From Halapricum desulfuricans (GTDB lineage Archaea; Halobacteriota; Halobacteria; Halobacteriales; Haloarculaceae), in contig NZ_CP064787.1 in NCBI RefSeq assembly GCF_017094505.1, forward strand, positions 1,984,001-2,048,000: a stretch of 64,000 nucleotides of DNA. The letters run 5' to 3'. The notes under the pieces are model-generated. The model saw only the letters and a program-made list of their open reading frames with translations. It was not told where the DNA came from and searched no databases. Made by a program: the position numbers and the translations under genes. This document shows, in pieces, positions 38,036 through 44,739 of this stretch (its first letter is position 1; every line of letters starts with the position of its first letter).

Positions 38036-38418
38036 CGGTCTACACGAACGGCGAGGTCGAAGAACTCCGATCCGTTATCGACAGCAACGGTAATGAGGCA
38101 TCTCCAGCATCGGATGACCGTCTTGAGTCAGTCCGTCAGCAGGGTTCGAACGGCACGCTCAACCAGCTGGTCTACACGACCGACGGGACTACCGCTGAGG
38201 CTGTTGACGCTGCTGCTGTCCCAGATGGACACGGGCTCCTCATCCAGGGGTACCACACCAACAGTGAGACGGTCTACGTTGGGGACGGCGACACTCAAGA
38301 GCATGCCCTGGGGACTCGCGAGTCGATCACTGTCGACGTCCAGGACGCCAGCGAGGTGTACGTCCAGACACCGACTGCCGGCGACGGTATCGTCCTAACG
38401 TGGGTGACCTTGTCATGA
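38032..38418 (+). CDS. beta-rich minor virion protein
   Basis: 128 residues: MTVYTNGEVEELRSVIDSNGNEASPASDDRLESVRQQGSNGTLNQLVYTTDGTTAEAVDAAAVPDGHGLLIQGYHTNSETVYVGDGDTQEHALGTRESITVDV. The second half (GLLIQGYHTNSETVYVGD ... EVYVQTPTAGDGIVLTWVTLS) is a jelly-roll-like run of strands as in viral spike or penton components. No catalytic motif. Confidence 0.65.
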   Translation: MTVYTNGEVEELRSVIDSNGNEASPASDDRLESVRQQGSNGTLNQLVYTTDGTTAEAVDAAAVPDGHGLLIQGYHTNSETVYVGDGDTQEHALGTRESITVDVQDASEVYVQTPTAGDGIVLTWVTLS

Positions 38419-39425
38419 GTCCATCAGTAAAGAACTCTGACGCTGAGATTCAAGACAGCGTCGAGAAGACGCTCGCCGAAGAGATAGCCAATTACGACAA
38501 CGTCGACGCCGACTCGGTGGCCGACGTCCTCGACCGGATCGCCAGCAACAACGATCTGTCCGCGCTCGATCAGGGCGGTCTCTCGCAGTCCGAGGCACAG
38601 CAGGCGGTCAACGACGCGGCGATCACAAACAACATCTATCGGGCGATCGAGCGTCGAGTGTCAGAGGTGTGGGAATCGGACTGGGGCAATTGGAATCTGA
38701 CCAATATGAGGCTTGGCCCCGATACAAATTCTCTCCGGTTAGACCCGATAACACTACACGAATCAACCTACTACGATGACCTCAGTCCCAATGCGATCGG
38801 TAGCGGGGCGGTGGATGAGTCTAATATCTACGACCAAGACACGGGGTCGTACGCCGAGATCGCGCTTAACGACTGGGTGGGGGTGGACTTCGGCAAAGAG
38901 GTGCATATATTGGAGGTGAGACATTACTCACATGGACATCCAGTTGAAGGGGATGGGGAGTATACTGTTAGCACATATAGAGACGGCACTTGGACCGAGC
39001 AAACTAAAGTGCCCACTGATGCATTGGATGGGTGGGATTCCGACGACTGGGTTAATATTGACGCTAAGGCCAGTCGTATCAGGTACCAGCTAACAACAGA
39101 GGATAGCGGAGTTTTCGAAGTTCCGATCCACGAGATGGAGTTCCGTGTTCCGGTCCCCACTGGTACAGCAAAATCTCCTGTTGTTGGTACAAGTAGTATC
39201 ATGGAGTGGGATATTGTAAACCATCGAGGAGATAACGACGGTGCTACTGTAGAGGTTGATATCCTCGGCGAGGGTGGTACCGAGCTGATGACCGGCGTTA
39301 GTGATGGGGGCGACATATCGGCTATATCTGCCTCTGAGGACCTAATGCTATCAGTATCCATTGAATTGACCGATGTAGACCAAAACCCCCGCATCGATTA
39401 CGGTGCCCTGAGGTGGATCGAATGA
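38415..39425 (+). CDS. spike-like virion protein with exchanged receptor domain
   Basis: 336 residues from the ATG at 38415. Residues 1-95 are helical and acidic (SVEKTLAEEIANYDNVDADSVADVLDRI... AIERRVSEVWESDW), probably the virion anchor. From about residue 96 (base 38700) the DNA becomes markedly AT-richer. The protein turns into a galactose-binding/discoidin-like beta domain (SYAEIALNDWVGVDFGKEVHILEVRHYSHGHP ... ASRIRYQLTTEDSGVFEVPIHEMEFRV), followed by another beta segment that ends LRWIE. This is the pattern of a receptor-binding spike whose head was exchanged by recombination. The host receptor is unknown. Confidence 0.72.
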   Translation: MSPSVKNSDAEIQDSVEKTLAEEIANYDNVDADSVADVLDRIASNNDLSALDQGGLSQSEAQQAVNDAAITNNIYRAIERRVSEVWESDWGNWNLTNMRLGPDTNSLRLDPITLHESTYYDDLSPNAIGSGAVDESNIYDQDTGSYAEIALNDWVGVDFGKEVHILEVRHYSHGHPVEGDGEYTVSTYRDGTWTEQTKVPTDALDGWDSDDWVNIDAKASRIRYQLTTEDSGVFEVPIHEMEFRVPVPTGTAKSPVVGTSSIMEWDIVNHRGDNDGATVEVDILGEGGTELMTGVSDGGDISAISASEDLMLSVSIELTDVDQNPRIDYGALRWIE

Positions 39426-39640
39426 CGCGAAAATCACAACCTACCGGGACTCGCCTGTCCGGAGACGATCTCCGTCGACTCCGGCGTATAGAGTTGATGT
39501 TAGAGGAGTTGATCGAGCAGACCGGCGGCGCGAGCAAACCCGACAAGACCGAGGTTGAACAGGCAGTCAAGAAACGGCGCGGCCCGCCGGGCCATGCGAA
39601 TGGCGGCGGCCCGCCGGGAAACAAAGGTGGTAACAAATGA
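39422..39640 (+). CDS. 72-residue protein with Gly/Pro/Asn-rich tail
   Basis: MTRKSQPTGTRLSGDDLRRLRRIELMLEELIEQTGGASKPDKTEVEQAVKKRRGPPGHANGGGPPGNKGGNK. An amphipathic helix (14-34) is followed by a basic, glycine/proline repeat tail (RGPPGHANGGGPPGNKGGN). It overlaps both neighbours by four bases. It may be a virion linker protein. Confidence 0.62.
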   Translation: MTRKSQPTGTRLSGDDLRRLRRIELMLEELIEQTGGASKPDKTEVEQAVKKRRGPPGHANGGGPPGNKGGNK

Positions 39641-40344
39641 GCTACGAGATCCCGAAAATCACAGATAGCCCCGAGGAGGTCGAGGACAAGACCGATTCCG
39701 ACCATTCGAGCGGTAGCGGTGGGGGCGGTGGTAGCGGCGGGTTGAATCTACCAACCGACCCGCTCGGGACCATGCCGGATTCGGTCGATGACAATTTGCC
39801 GGACCTGCCGGACCCGTCCGGCGGCTCGGACTCTAGCGACTCGGGTGGGCTCTCCGGCGACGCTGGCAGTGGTGTCGGGGGCGATTCCAGCGACTCTGAC
39901 GGCTCGGATTCCAGCGACTCCAGCGGCCCGGACTCTAGCGACTCCGGCGGTGGGCTCAATCTGGGCGAGCAAATCCCCAATCCATCCGGGACGCAGAGGC
40001 TTGATGGAGCGTTCACGGGCGGCTCAGATAACTCGGACGGGTCGAGCGACAACAGCGAGGACAAGTCGAGCGGCGACTCTGACGGCGGGCTCGGCACGGA
40101 CTCGGACGGGTCGAGCGACCCCAATCTCATGGATGAGGAGTGGGTCGCCCTCGACCCCTTCGAGACCATGCCCGACAGTGTGACGGAAAACCTACCAGAT
40201 CCCGGCGACTCGGGCGGGTCAAGCAGCGACTCGGGCCAGTCTGACACCCCTCAATCAGCCGGGCTACTGGCCGGGATCGACCAGCGACAGGTGGCGATCG
40301 GCGCGGCGGCGCTGGCGGTCGTGTGGGGGGTGAGCCAGCGATGA
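39637..40344 (+). CDS. Ser/Asp/Gly-repeat protein with C-terminal membrane anchor
   Basis: 235 residues of very low complexity: repeated SDSSDSGG-type units. Two copies of a TMPDSV(D/T)(D/E)NLPD motif lie near residues 47-57 and 178-188, and a glycine run sits near 28-38. A final transmembrane helix (QVAIGAAALAVVWGVS) anchors it. SD repeats are a hallmark of extended surface stalks. The DNA repeats invite slipped-strand length changes. Confidence 0.68.
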   Translation: MSYEIPKITDSPEEVEDKTDSDHSSGSGGGGGSGGLNLPTDPLGTMPDSVDDNLPDLPDPSGGSDSSDSGGLSGDAGSGVGGDSSDSDGSDSSDSSGPDSSDSGGGLNLGEQIPNPSGTQRLDGAFTGGSDNSDGSSDNSEDKSSGDSDGGLGTDSDGSSDPNLMDEEWVALDPFETMPDSVTENLPDPGDSGGSSSDSGQSDTPQSAGLLAGIDQRQVAIGAAALAVVWGVSQR

Positions 40345-41018
40345 GTACCGCTCCCCCGTGGGTCGACTCCCCTGATGTCCCGACGCAGGGCGATACTGGC
40401 GGCCCCGACAGTGACTCCGGTGGCTCGGGACTCTCGGGGTCGGGTTCGGTCGAGGTCGACCACATGATCCTCACCGGCGTCAACGTCGAACCAACTCGCC
40501 CGCAGCCCGGCGTGTCGATGACTGTCCGCGTGACAGTGACGGAAGACCTGAGCTTTGTCGGCCCGCTCGACCCCGATCTCTGCAACCCAGGCGGGATCAA
40601 CACGACAGGCCAGCAGGTGCAAGTCCGCGTCGATCCCGAGTGGGCAGCCGAACGCACCGAAAACGAGTGTATCGCGATGGGGAACCTCGGTACGAACGCC
40701 GAGACCATCGAGTTCGGCGTCAAAGCACCGTCGAGCCCCGGCACGTACTCGATTCGTGTCGGGCTGGAAATGCCGGGCTCGGGCAAGGGTCCGGAGTGGA
40801 CCACGACCACGATCGAGGTATCTGAGTCCGGCTGGGAAGAAGACAGCGACACCCGGAACACCGAGCCGGACGCGGATGATTCGGGCGGCAATGGTCCGGC
40901 AATAGACCTCAACATCCCGAACCCGCTTGACGGCAATGGCGACGCGCTTGACAATATTCAGATCATCCTGCTGCTGATCGTGGTGATCTATGCCCTGTCG
41001 AAGTTCGGGGGTGACTGA
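40341..41018 (+). CDS. membrane-anchored beta-sandwich protein (CARDB-like)
   Basis: 225 residues. A Gly/Ser/Asp-rich head, then DHMILTGVNVEPTRPQPGVSMTVRVTVTEDLSFVGPL ... NTTGQQVQVRVDPEW ... SSPGTYSIRVGLEMPGSGKGPEWTTTTIEV, an immunoglobulin-like CARDB-type domain (about 40-160). A disordered acidic linker and a C-terminal helix (IQIILLLIVVIYALS) follow. It is probably exposed on the virion surface and anchored in the internal membrane or a vertex. It overlaps the preceding gene by four bases. Confidence 0.68.
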   Translation: MSTAPPWVDSPDVPTQGDTGGPDSDSGGSGLSGSGSVEVDHMILTGVNVEPTRPQPGVSMTVRVTVTEDLSFVGPLDPDLCNPGGINTTGQQVQVRVDPEWAAERTENECIAMGNLGTNAETIEFGVKAPSSPGTYSIRVGLEMPGSGKGPEWTTTTIEVSESGWEEDSDTRNTEPDADDSGGNGPAIDLNIPNPLDGNGDALDNIQIILLLIVVIYALSKFGGD

Positions 41019-41024
41019 TCTGGT

Positions 41025-41240
41025 ATGCCGCTGGTCGAGCTCGTGGTCTCAGCGTCGGCGTCGCTGACGGCAGCGGCCGCGATCGGGACGTTCGGCTACG
41101 CCCGGGCAATCGCGGAGAAAGTCGATGAGAACGAAGACCGAAGCCAAGAAAACCGCGAGATACTGGTCGGCAACCCGGATCTGGTCGACGCATCGCTGGT
41201 CGAGCGCGTCCGGGAGCTCGAGGACGAGGTCGAGGTATGA
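41025..41240 (+). CDS. 71-residue membrane protein
   Basis: MPLVELVVSASASLTAAAAIGTFGYARAIAEKVDENEDRSQENREILVGNPDLVDASLVERVRELEDEVEV. One N-terminal helix (about 4-26) is followed by a charged coiled-coil-like tail. It overlaps the next gene by four bases. Confidence 0.65.
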   Translation: MPLVELVVSASASLTAAAAIGTFGYARAIAEKVDENEDRSQENREILVGNPDLVDASLVERVRELEDEVEV

Positions 41241-41527
41241 TCGACTGGCTTCGCGAGGGCGCGACGGCGTCAAGCGAGGCCGAGAGCGACCGGAACGGAC
41301 TGCTCTCGACGCGCCGAGAGTGGCACGCGCTGATCGTCGGGCTCGCGGTCGGCGTCGTCGCGGGCCTGACCGAGCGCTGGGAGCTGGCGGGCGTCGCGAC
41401 CGCGATCGTCCTGGGCGTCCGCGAGGCGGGCGGCGCGCTCCAGGAGCTTCGCCGGGAACCGTGGTACGCCCTCGGCGGGCTCGTGCTCGGGATCGTCGCG
41501 ACAGTCGTCGCGACAGCGCTCGGATGA
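41237..41527 (+). CDS. 96-residue membrane protein ending the virion block
   Basis: MIDWLREGATASSEAESDRNGLLSTRREWHALIVGLAVGVVAGLTERWELAGVATAIVLGVREAGGALQELRREPWYALGGLVLGIVATVVATALG. There are three hydrophobic segments (about 31-45, 50-60 and 78-95). A holin-like or virion membrane function is possible but not shown. It converges with the RHH gene, with 16 bp between the stop codons. Confidence 0.65.
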   Translation: MIDWLREGATASSEAESDRNGLLSTRREWHALIVGLAVGVVAGLTERWELAGVATAIVLGVREAGGALQELRREPWYALGGLVLGIVATVVATALG

Positions 41528-41543
41528 AAAAAGACGTCGTCGC

Positions 41544-41963
41544 TTAGTTCTTCCAGCCGACGATGTGGTACGACGTCGCGCCGTAGACGTTACTCTGGCG
41601 CGTCAGATAGCCGCGTTCGTGCAGCGGCCGCAGCACCATCGGTTTCGTCTCTGTCTTCGAGATCCCGAGCACGGTCGCCAGGACGGACGTCGCAGTCCCC
41701 TCGCGAACCACGCCGTCCTGGTTTGCGACGGCACAGAGGCGGCGGTAGGCAGTCGCCAGTCGCTCGTCGTTCCCTGGCGGCCGAAGCGGCGTATCGTACT
41801 CCGCACCACCGGAGACGACAGCCTGCATCTGCGAGCGCAGCGCTTCGGCCCGGCTCATGTCCTGGTCGTCGCACCACCGGTCGAACTCCTCGACGACGTG
41901 CTCGGGGGCGCGGAACTTGACCTGTTTTCGGCGCTGGCTCTCGTCGTGAATCTGTTTACTCAT
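41544..41963 (-). CDS. RHH plus winged-helix DNA-binding regulator
   Basis: 139 residues from the ATG at 41963 (41969 is an alternative two codons upstream). Residues 10-45 (RRKQVKFRAPEHVVEEFDRWCDDQDMSRAEALRSQMQ) form a ribbon-helix-helix domain. Residues 75-135 (LCAVANQDGVVREGTATSVLATVLGISKTETKPMVLRPLHERGYLTRQ) form a winged helix. A perfect 16-bp palindrome lies 15 bp before the start, so autorepression is likely. It is a probable early/late switch protein of the virus. Confidence 0.8.
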   Translation of the reverse strand: MSKQIHDESQRRKQVKFRAPEHVVEEFDRWCDDQDMSRAEALRSQMQAVVSGGAEYDTPLRPPGNDERLATAYRRLCAVANQDGVVREGTATSVLATVLGISKTETKPMVLRPLHERGYLTRQSNVYGATSYHIVGWKN

Positions 41964-42270
41964 CGACATCACCGCCGAAAGTGGTACCACTTTGGGGGAG
42001 AGTGGTACCATGGGGTCGCCCGTCCGACGTATGGCGATTCGTCCCCGAATCTGCAACATGGGTACCAACCCCCCCACGGGGGGCAGGACCGGCCTTCGCG
42101 CGCCCCCGCGCCCTTTCGCGTGCGCGCGGCTCCGGCGACGGGAACGGATCGGCAGCGCCCTCAACGAGCGCGTGCTGCTGGGCGCGGACGTCGATGCGCA
42201 TCAGCGTGACCAGCGCCTCGGGAAGTGGCTCGCCGATCTTCTTCGACCGGGCGTAAGGGCCGCGACTCAT
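41956..42270 (-). CDS. small viral protein, possibly extended by the operator region
   Basis: 104 residues: MSRGPYARSKKIGEPLPEALVTLMRIDVRAQQHALVEGAADPFPSPEPRARERARGRAKAGPAPRGGVG... The first 45 residues look like a real helical protein. The rest is Arg/Ala/Gly-rich and translates the operator DNA. Its ATG overlaps the TGA of the preceding 51-residue gene, which supports translation. Its end overlaps the start of the RHH gene. The true C-terminus is uncertain only if a frameshift is present; otherwise the frame is continuous. Confidence 0.5.
   Translation of the reverse strand: MSRGPYARSKKIGEPLPEALVTLMRIDVRAQQHALVEGAADPFPSPEPRARERARGRAKAGPAPRGGVGTHVADSGTNRHTSDGRPHGTTLPQSGTTFGGDVDE
41978..41993. 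promoter_or_regulatory. perfect 16-bp operator palindrome
   Basis: AAAGTGGTACCACTTT is a perfect palindrome. A second half-conserved copy, agtggtaccatgg, begins at 42001 (20 bp periodicity, two helix turns), and a third ggtacc lies at 42061. They sit immediately upstream of the RHH regulator, a typical multi-site RHH operator. Confidence 0.65.
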
Positions 42271-42422
42271 CGCTCACCCTCCGGCTGGATGTGGACCGGG
42301 TAGCCTGGGGTCTCTGGACGAGTCTCGAAGTGCTGCGCGGCGGTAATTATGCGGAGCGCCTCCCGCTCGGTAATACCGGCGACGTCGGCCACTCGCGACA
42401 GTGAAACAGCGTTCTGATTCAT
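42267..42422 (-). CDS. 51-residue HTH-like peptide
   Basis: MNQNAVSLSRVADVAGITEREALRIITAAQHFETRPETPGYPVHIQPEGER. Residues 6-30 (VSLSRVADVAGITEREALRIITAA) have a helix-turn-helix rhythm. ATG overlaps the TGA of the SWIM gene and its own TGA overlaps the next ATG, so it belongs to the operon. Confidence 0.62.
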   Translation of the reverse strand: MNQNAVSLSRVADVAGITEREALRIITAAQHFETRPETPGYPVHIQPEGER

Positions 42423-42979
42423 CGCTCGACCCCCATCTTCTCGCGAGCGCGTCCCAGCAGGGTCCCGATCGTGCCGGGGGCGCGATCGGTCTCACGAGCG
42501 TACTCACGAACGCCGACATCGGCGCGCTCACAGGCAAGATAGGCGTCGAGTTCGGCGGCGGTCAGCGCGTCGTAGTCGGTGCGACCGTCCAGCTCGAGCC
42601 AGGCGGGTGGCTGTTCGTACTCGCGGCCCGTATCGAGATGGCTGACGACGATCTCGCCGATCGACCACCGCCACCAAAGGCTCGCGACATGAGCACACCA
42701 GCCGTCGTGGTACTGATAGCCGGCACAGTCGCACTCGGCGACGACGGTGTCCCCTTCCAGTGCGAACGTCACCCTGTGGGGGCCCTCGCCGTCGCTCAGC
42801 GCGACGAGACGCTCAGCCTGATTGATCGGGCCGCCCAGGTCGGTCGCCGTCTGCGCGCGCTGCCAGGCCGCCGAGAGCGTCCAGTCCTCGGGCATGGACA
42901 GCGTCGATGGGCCGCCGATCTGATCGGCGACGTCGTCGATCGGCTGCCAGCTGGGGCTGCGAAGACTCAAGGTCGACAC
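42419..42979 (-). CDS. SWIM zinc finger fused to sigma-region-4-like HTH
   Basis: 186 residues from a GTG. A SWIM-type metal motif is visible as CDCAGYQYHDGWCAHV (Cys-x-Cys ... Cys-x-His, about residues 82-97), preceded by VTFALEGDTVVAE, as in SWIM domains. The C-terminus (ELDAYLACERADVGVREYARETDRAPGTIGTLLGRAREKMG) is an HTH homologous to the small protein at 25665-25883. SWIM proteins often partner recombinases or nucleases. Here it may recruit DNA for viral replication or recombination (inference). Confidence 0.78.
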   Translation of the reverse strand: MSTLSLRSPSWQPIDDVADQIGGPSTLSMPEDWTLSAAWQRAQTATDLGGPINQAERLVALSDGEGPHRVTFALEGDTVVAECDCAGYQYHDGWCAHVASLWWRWSIGEIVVSHLDTGREYEQPPAWLELDGRTDYDALTAAELDAYLACERADVGVREYARETDRAPGTIGTLLGRAREKMGVER

Positions 42980-43092
42980 ACCCCCTCATCGAGCGCGGGG
43001 CACCGCTGGAACGGCTCTTCGATGTAGCCGCCGCAGTAGTTACAGATCGGCGGTTCGCGGCCCTGAGACGGCTCAGTAGCCACGAAACTCAC
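42967..43092 (-). CDS. 41-residue zinc-ribbon peptide, first gene of the right early operon
   Basis: The frame from a GTG at 43092 reads VSFVATEPSQGREPPICNYC, then GGYIEEPFQRCPALDEGVCRP. Four cysteines (CNYC, C, C) suggest a zinc site. A second GTG at 43083 is possible. It overlaps the SWIM gene by 13 bp. A TATA-like tatata element lies about 45 bp upstream. Confidence 0.55.
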   Translation of the reverse strand: MSFVATEPSQGREPPICNYCGGYIEEPFQRCPALDEGVCRP

Positions 43093-43119
43093 CTCCAGAA
43101 TGGTGGGGAAAGTGTCGGA

Positions 43120-43139
43120 ATACCCTGGAAAAAGGGTAT
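43120..43139 (-). promoter_or_regulatory. promoter and overlapping dyad of the right early operon
   Basis: ATACCCT-ggaaaa-AGGGTAT is a perfect 7-bp inverted repeat that overlaps the TATA-like sequence (tatata on the coding strand, ending near 43141). A protein bound here would block transcription of the operon reading from 43092. The element lies between that operon and attR. Confidence 0.5.
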
Positions 43140-43145
43140 ATACGT

Positions 43146-43162
43146 AGTGGGCCGGCGCAGAT
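43146..43162. repeat. attR core, 17-bp direct repeat inside tRNA-Pro
   Basis: agtgggccggcgcagat, identical to 24159-24175. Fifteen of its bases are the 3' end of tRNA-Pro. Confidence 0.88.
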
Positions 43163-43220
43163 TCGAACTGCGGTTACGGCCACCCGAAGGCCGAAGGATA
43201 CCAAGCTACCCCACCGGCCC
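43148..43220 (-). tRNA. tRNA-Pro (anticodon CGG)
   Basis: On the minus strand the acceptor stem GGGCCGG pairs with CCGGCCC. The anticodon stem CGGCC/GGCCG carries the loop TTCGGGT (anticodon CGG, reads CCG). The T-arm is CGCAG-TTCGAAT-CTGCG and the discriminator base is A. CCA is not encoded. 73 nt, no intron seen. The D-arm (GGGTAGCTTGGTATCC region) is normal. The gene remains intact because the integrated virus restores its 3' end. Confidence 0.93.
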
Positions 43221-43293
43221 GCACGTGGACGAAGGAGAGTGGACCCTTTAACGATTGCGAAAAGCCCTCCACGCCGGCCCGCCTGGTCGGGGT

Positions 43294-44073
43294 ATGGGAC
43301 TCGAACTCGGCTTCGTCACACAGACGACGATGCACTACACCGACGCGCTCCCGGCCGCGACGGCGATGGAGGCCGACTACGTCGAACTCCTGCTCGATGG
43401 CCACCACGAACGGTCGACGCTCGATGCGGATGCCGTCGCCGAGACCGCAACGGAACACGGACTCGACCTGCTCGTCCACCTCCCGTTCGGCTTCGACGTC
43501 GGCTCGCCGTACGAACACGTCCGCGAGGGGGCGATCCGCGAGCTCTCGGCCGCCCTGGAGACGGCGGCCGCATTCGACGCACGGAAAGCGGTCGTCCACG
43601 CGAGCAGCGACGCCTGGAGCCCGGCCTGGGAGGCCGAGTCCGTCCAGGGCACAATCGTCGACGCGCTCGCGGAACTGGAGGTCGTGGCCGGAGAGTACGG
43701 GATCGAACTCTGCGTCGAGAACGTCCCCGGCGAGTGGTTCGGCCTCGCGGAGTTTCCTCGACTGTTCGAGGCGACCGACGTCTCGATGACCTTCGATACG
43801 GGCCACGCGTACGTCGAGGGCTACGACGCGGCCGAGCAGGCGGCGTTCGTCGCCGACCACGCCGACCGGATCAGCCACGTCCACGTCAACGACGTGCGCA
43901 CCCGGACCGACGATCACGTCCCGGTCGGCTCGGGCGTGCTCGATTTCGGCCGGATCGTCCGACCGCTGGAGACGGCAACGCTCTCGGCGGAGGTGTTCAC
44001 TCCGTCCTACGAGTACGTCGCCACGAGCCTGAACAACCTCCGCCGGCAGGTTGAGGCGCTCGACAGTCCGTAG
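43294..44073 (+). CDS. sugar phosphate isomerase/epimerase (AP endonuclease family 2 fold)
   Basis: 259 residues from the ATG at 43294: MGLELGFVTQTTMHYTDALPAATAMEADYVELLLDGHHERSTLD. A TIM barrel with the xylose-isomerase-like metal set: ELCVENVPGEWFG, MTFDTGHAYVEGYD, ISHVHVNDVRTRTDDHVPVGSGVLDF and a final SAEVFTPSYEYVATS. Members isomerise or epimerise ketoses or act as dehydratases, often with divalent metal. Substrate unknown. It converges with the TrmY gene, the stop codons being three bases apart. Confidence 0.85.
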   Translation: MGLELGFVTQTTMHYTDALPAATAMEADYVELLLDGHHERSTLDADAVAETATEHGLDLLVHLPFGFDVGSPYEHVREGAIRELSAALETAAAFDARKAVVHASSDAWSPAWEAESVQGTIVDALAELEVVAGEYGIELCVENVPGEWFGLAEFPRLFEATDVSMTFDTGHAYVEGYDAAEQAAFVADHADRISHVHVNDVRTRTDDHVPVGSGVLDFGRIVRPLETATLSAEVFTPSYEYVATSLNNLRRQVEALDSP

Positions 44074-44076
44074 GGG

Positions 44077-44670
44077 TCAATACTCGGTGTATCCGTCAGT
44101 ATCGAGCCAGTTGTGCGCGACGGAAATCGCGTGGTCGGCGTGCAGCGGCCGCGGACCGAGCCGGACTCGGGCGTCGGCCCGCTCGGCGATCAGATCGGCC
44201 TCCTCGTCGGTGAAATCACGGTGGTCCGAGAGGACGAACACCGGGTCCTCCGGGACGGAGACCTCGACCGCCGGATCGCCGCCCTCGTGGAGCTGGACGA
44301 TCGGCCCCTCGCGTGCGAGGCGGTCGAGCGTCGCTTCAAGCCCCATCCGGTAGACTGCGACGCCGGGCGAGGGCTCGGCCGGCTGGTGGCCGATCGCGTC
44401 CTCACGGGCCTTGAGCGCCGACCGGAGCAGTGCGGCGATCGAGCGCTCGTCGGGGTGGAGGTTCCTGACGGTCGCGCCGTCGACGCTGACGGTCACGCCG
44501 TCGATGACCAGGTGGACTCGGGTGTCCTCGCGGATCCCGTGGCTCTCAAGCAGTGCTGCGTTGAGCGCGCGAGCGAGCAGGTCCATCCGGCCGGCCTCGC
44601 TGGCGAGCGCGTCCAGCGGGAAGTCGGCACTCGCGGGCGCGTCGTGGGCGACGACGAGAAACTGACGCAT
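44077..44670 (-). CDS. trmY: tRNA (pseudouridine-54) N1-methyltransferase TrmY
   Basis: It methylates pseudouridine 54 of archaeal tRNAs to N1-methylpseudouridine. The 197 residues start MRQFLVVAHDAPASADFPLDALASEAGRMDLLARALNAALLESHGIREDTRVHLVIDG, the TrmY signature. GPIVQLHEGGDPAVE and PVFVLSDHRDFTDEEADLI follow, and the SPOUT knot carries LGPRPLHADHAISVAHNWLD. The length is normal. Confidence 0.94.
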   Translation of the reverse strand: MRQFLVVAHDAPASADFPLDALASEAGRMDLLARALNAALLESHGIREDTRVHLVIDGVTVSVDGATVRNLHPDERSIAALLRSALKAREDAIGHQPAEPSPGVAVYRMGLEATLDRLAREGPIVQLHEGGDPAVEVSVPEDPVFVLSDHRDFTDEEADLIAERADARVRLGPRPLHADHAISVAHNWLDTDGYTEY

Positions 44671-44739
44671 ACCCGAACCACGCGTCGAGAGGATTTTTCG
44701 CTGTCGGTCCCGGATACCGCTTGATCGCTGGCTCCGGCT

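Larger units (their letters stand above)
24159..43162. mobile_element. integrated SH1/SNJ1-like provirus in tRNA-Pro
   Basis: A 17-bp direct repeat (agtgggccggcgcagat) at 24159-24175 and 43146-43162 bounds about 19.0 kb, and the right copy is the 3' end of an intact tRNA-Pro(CGG). A tyrosine integrase lies just inside the left end. The interior holds a packaging ATPase (34673), a small membrane protein (35707), two adjacent capsid-like genes (36006, 36536), then several beta-rich and membrane proteins. This is the gene order of halophilic tailless icosahedral viruses with an internal membrane (SH1, PH1, HHIV-2, SNJ1). Early genes on the minus strand flank the plus-strand virion block. The accessory segment 27.4-31.7 kb is AT-richer and full of recombination-site-like repeats. 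There is no obvious DNA polymerase or replication initiator. Confidence 0.88.

Noticed and set aside
39650-40250. Regular short repeats that could suggest a CRISPR array
   Set aside because: The repeats are codon-level Ser/Asp/Gly repeats in a continuous reading frame. There are no constant repeat/spacer units. No CRISPR array was seen anywhere in the window.
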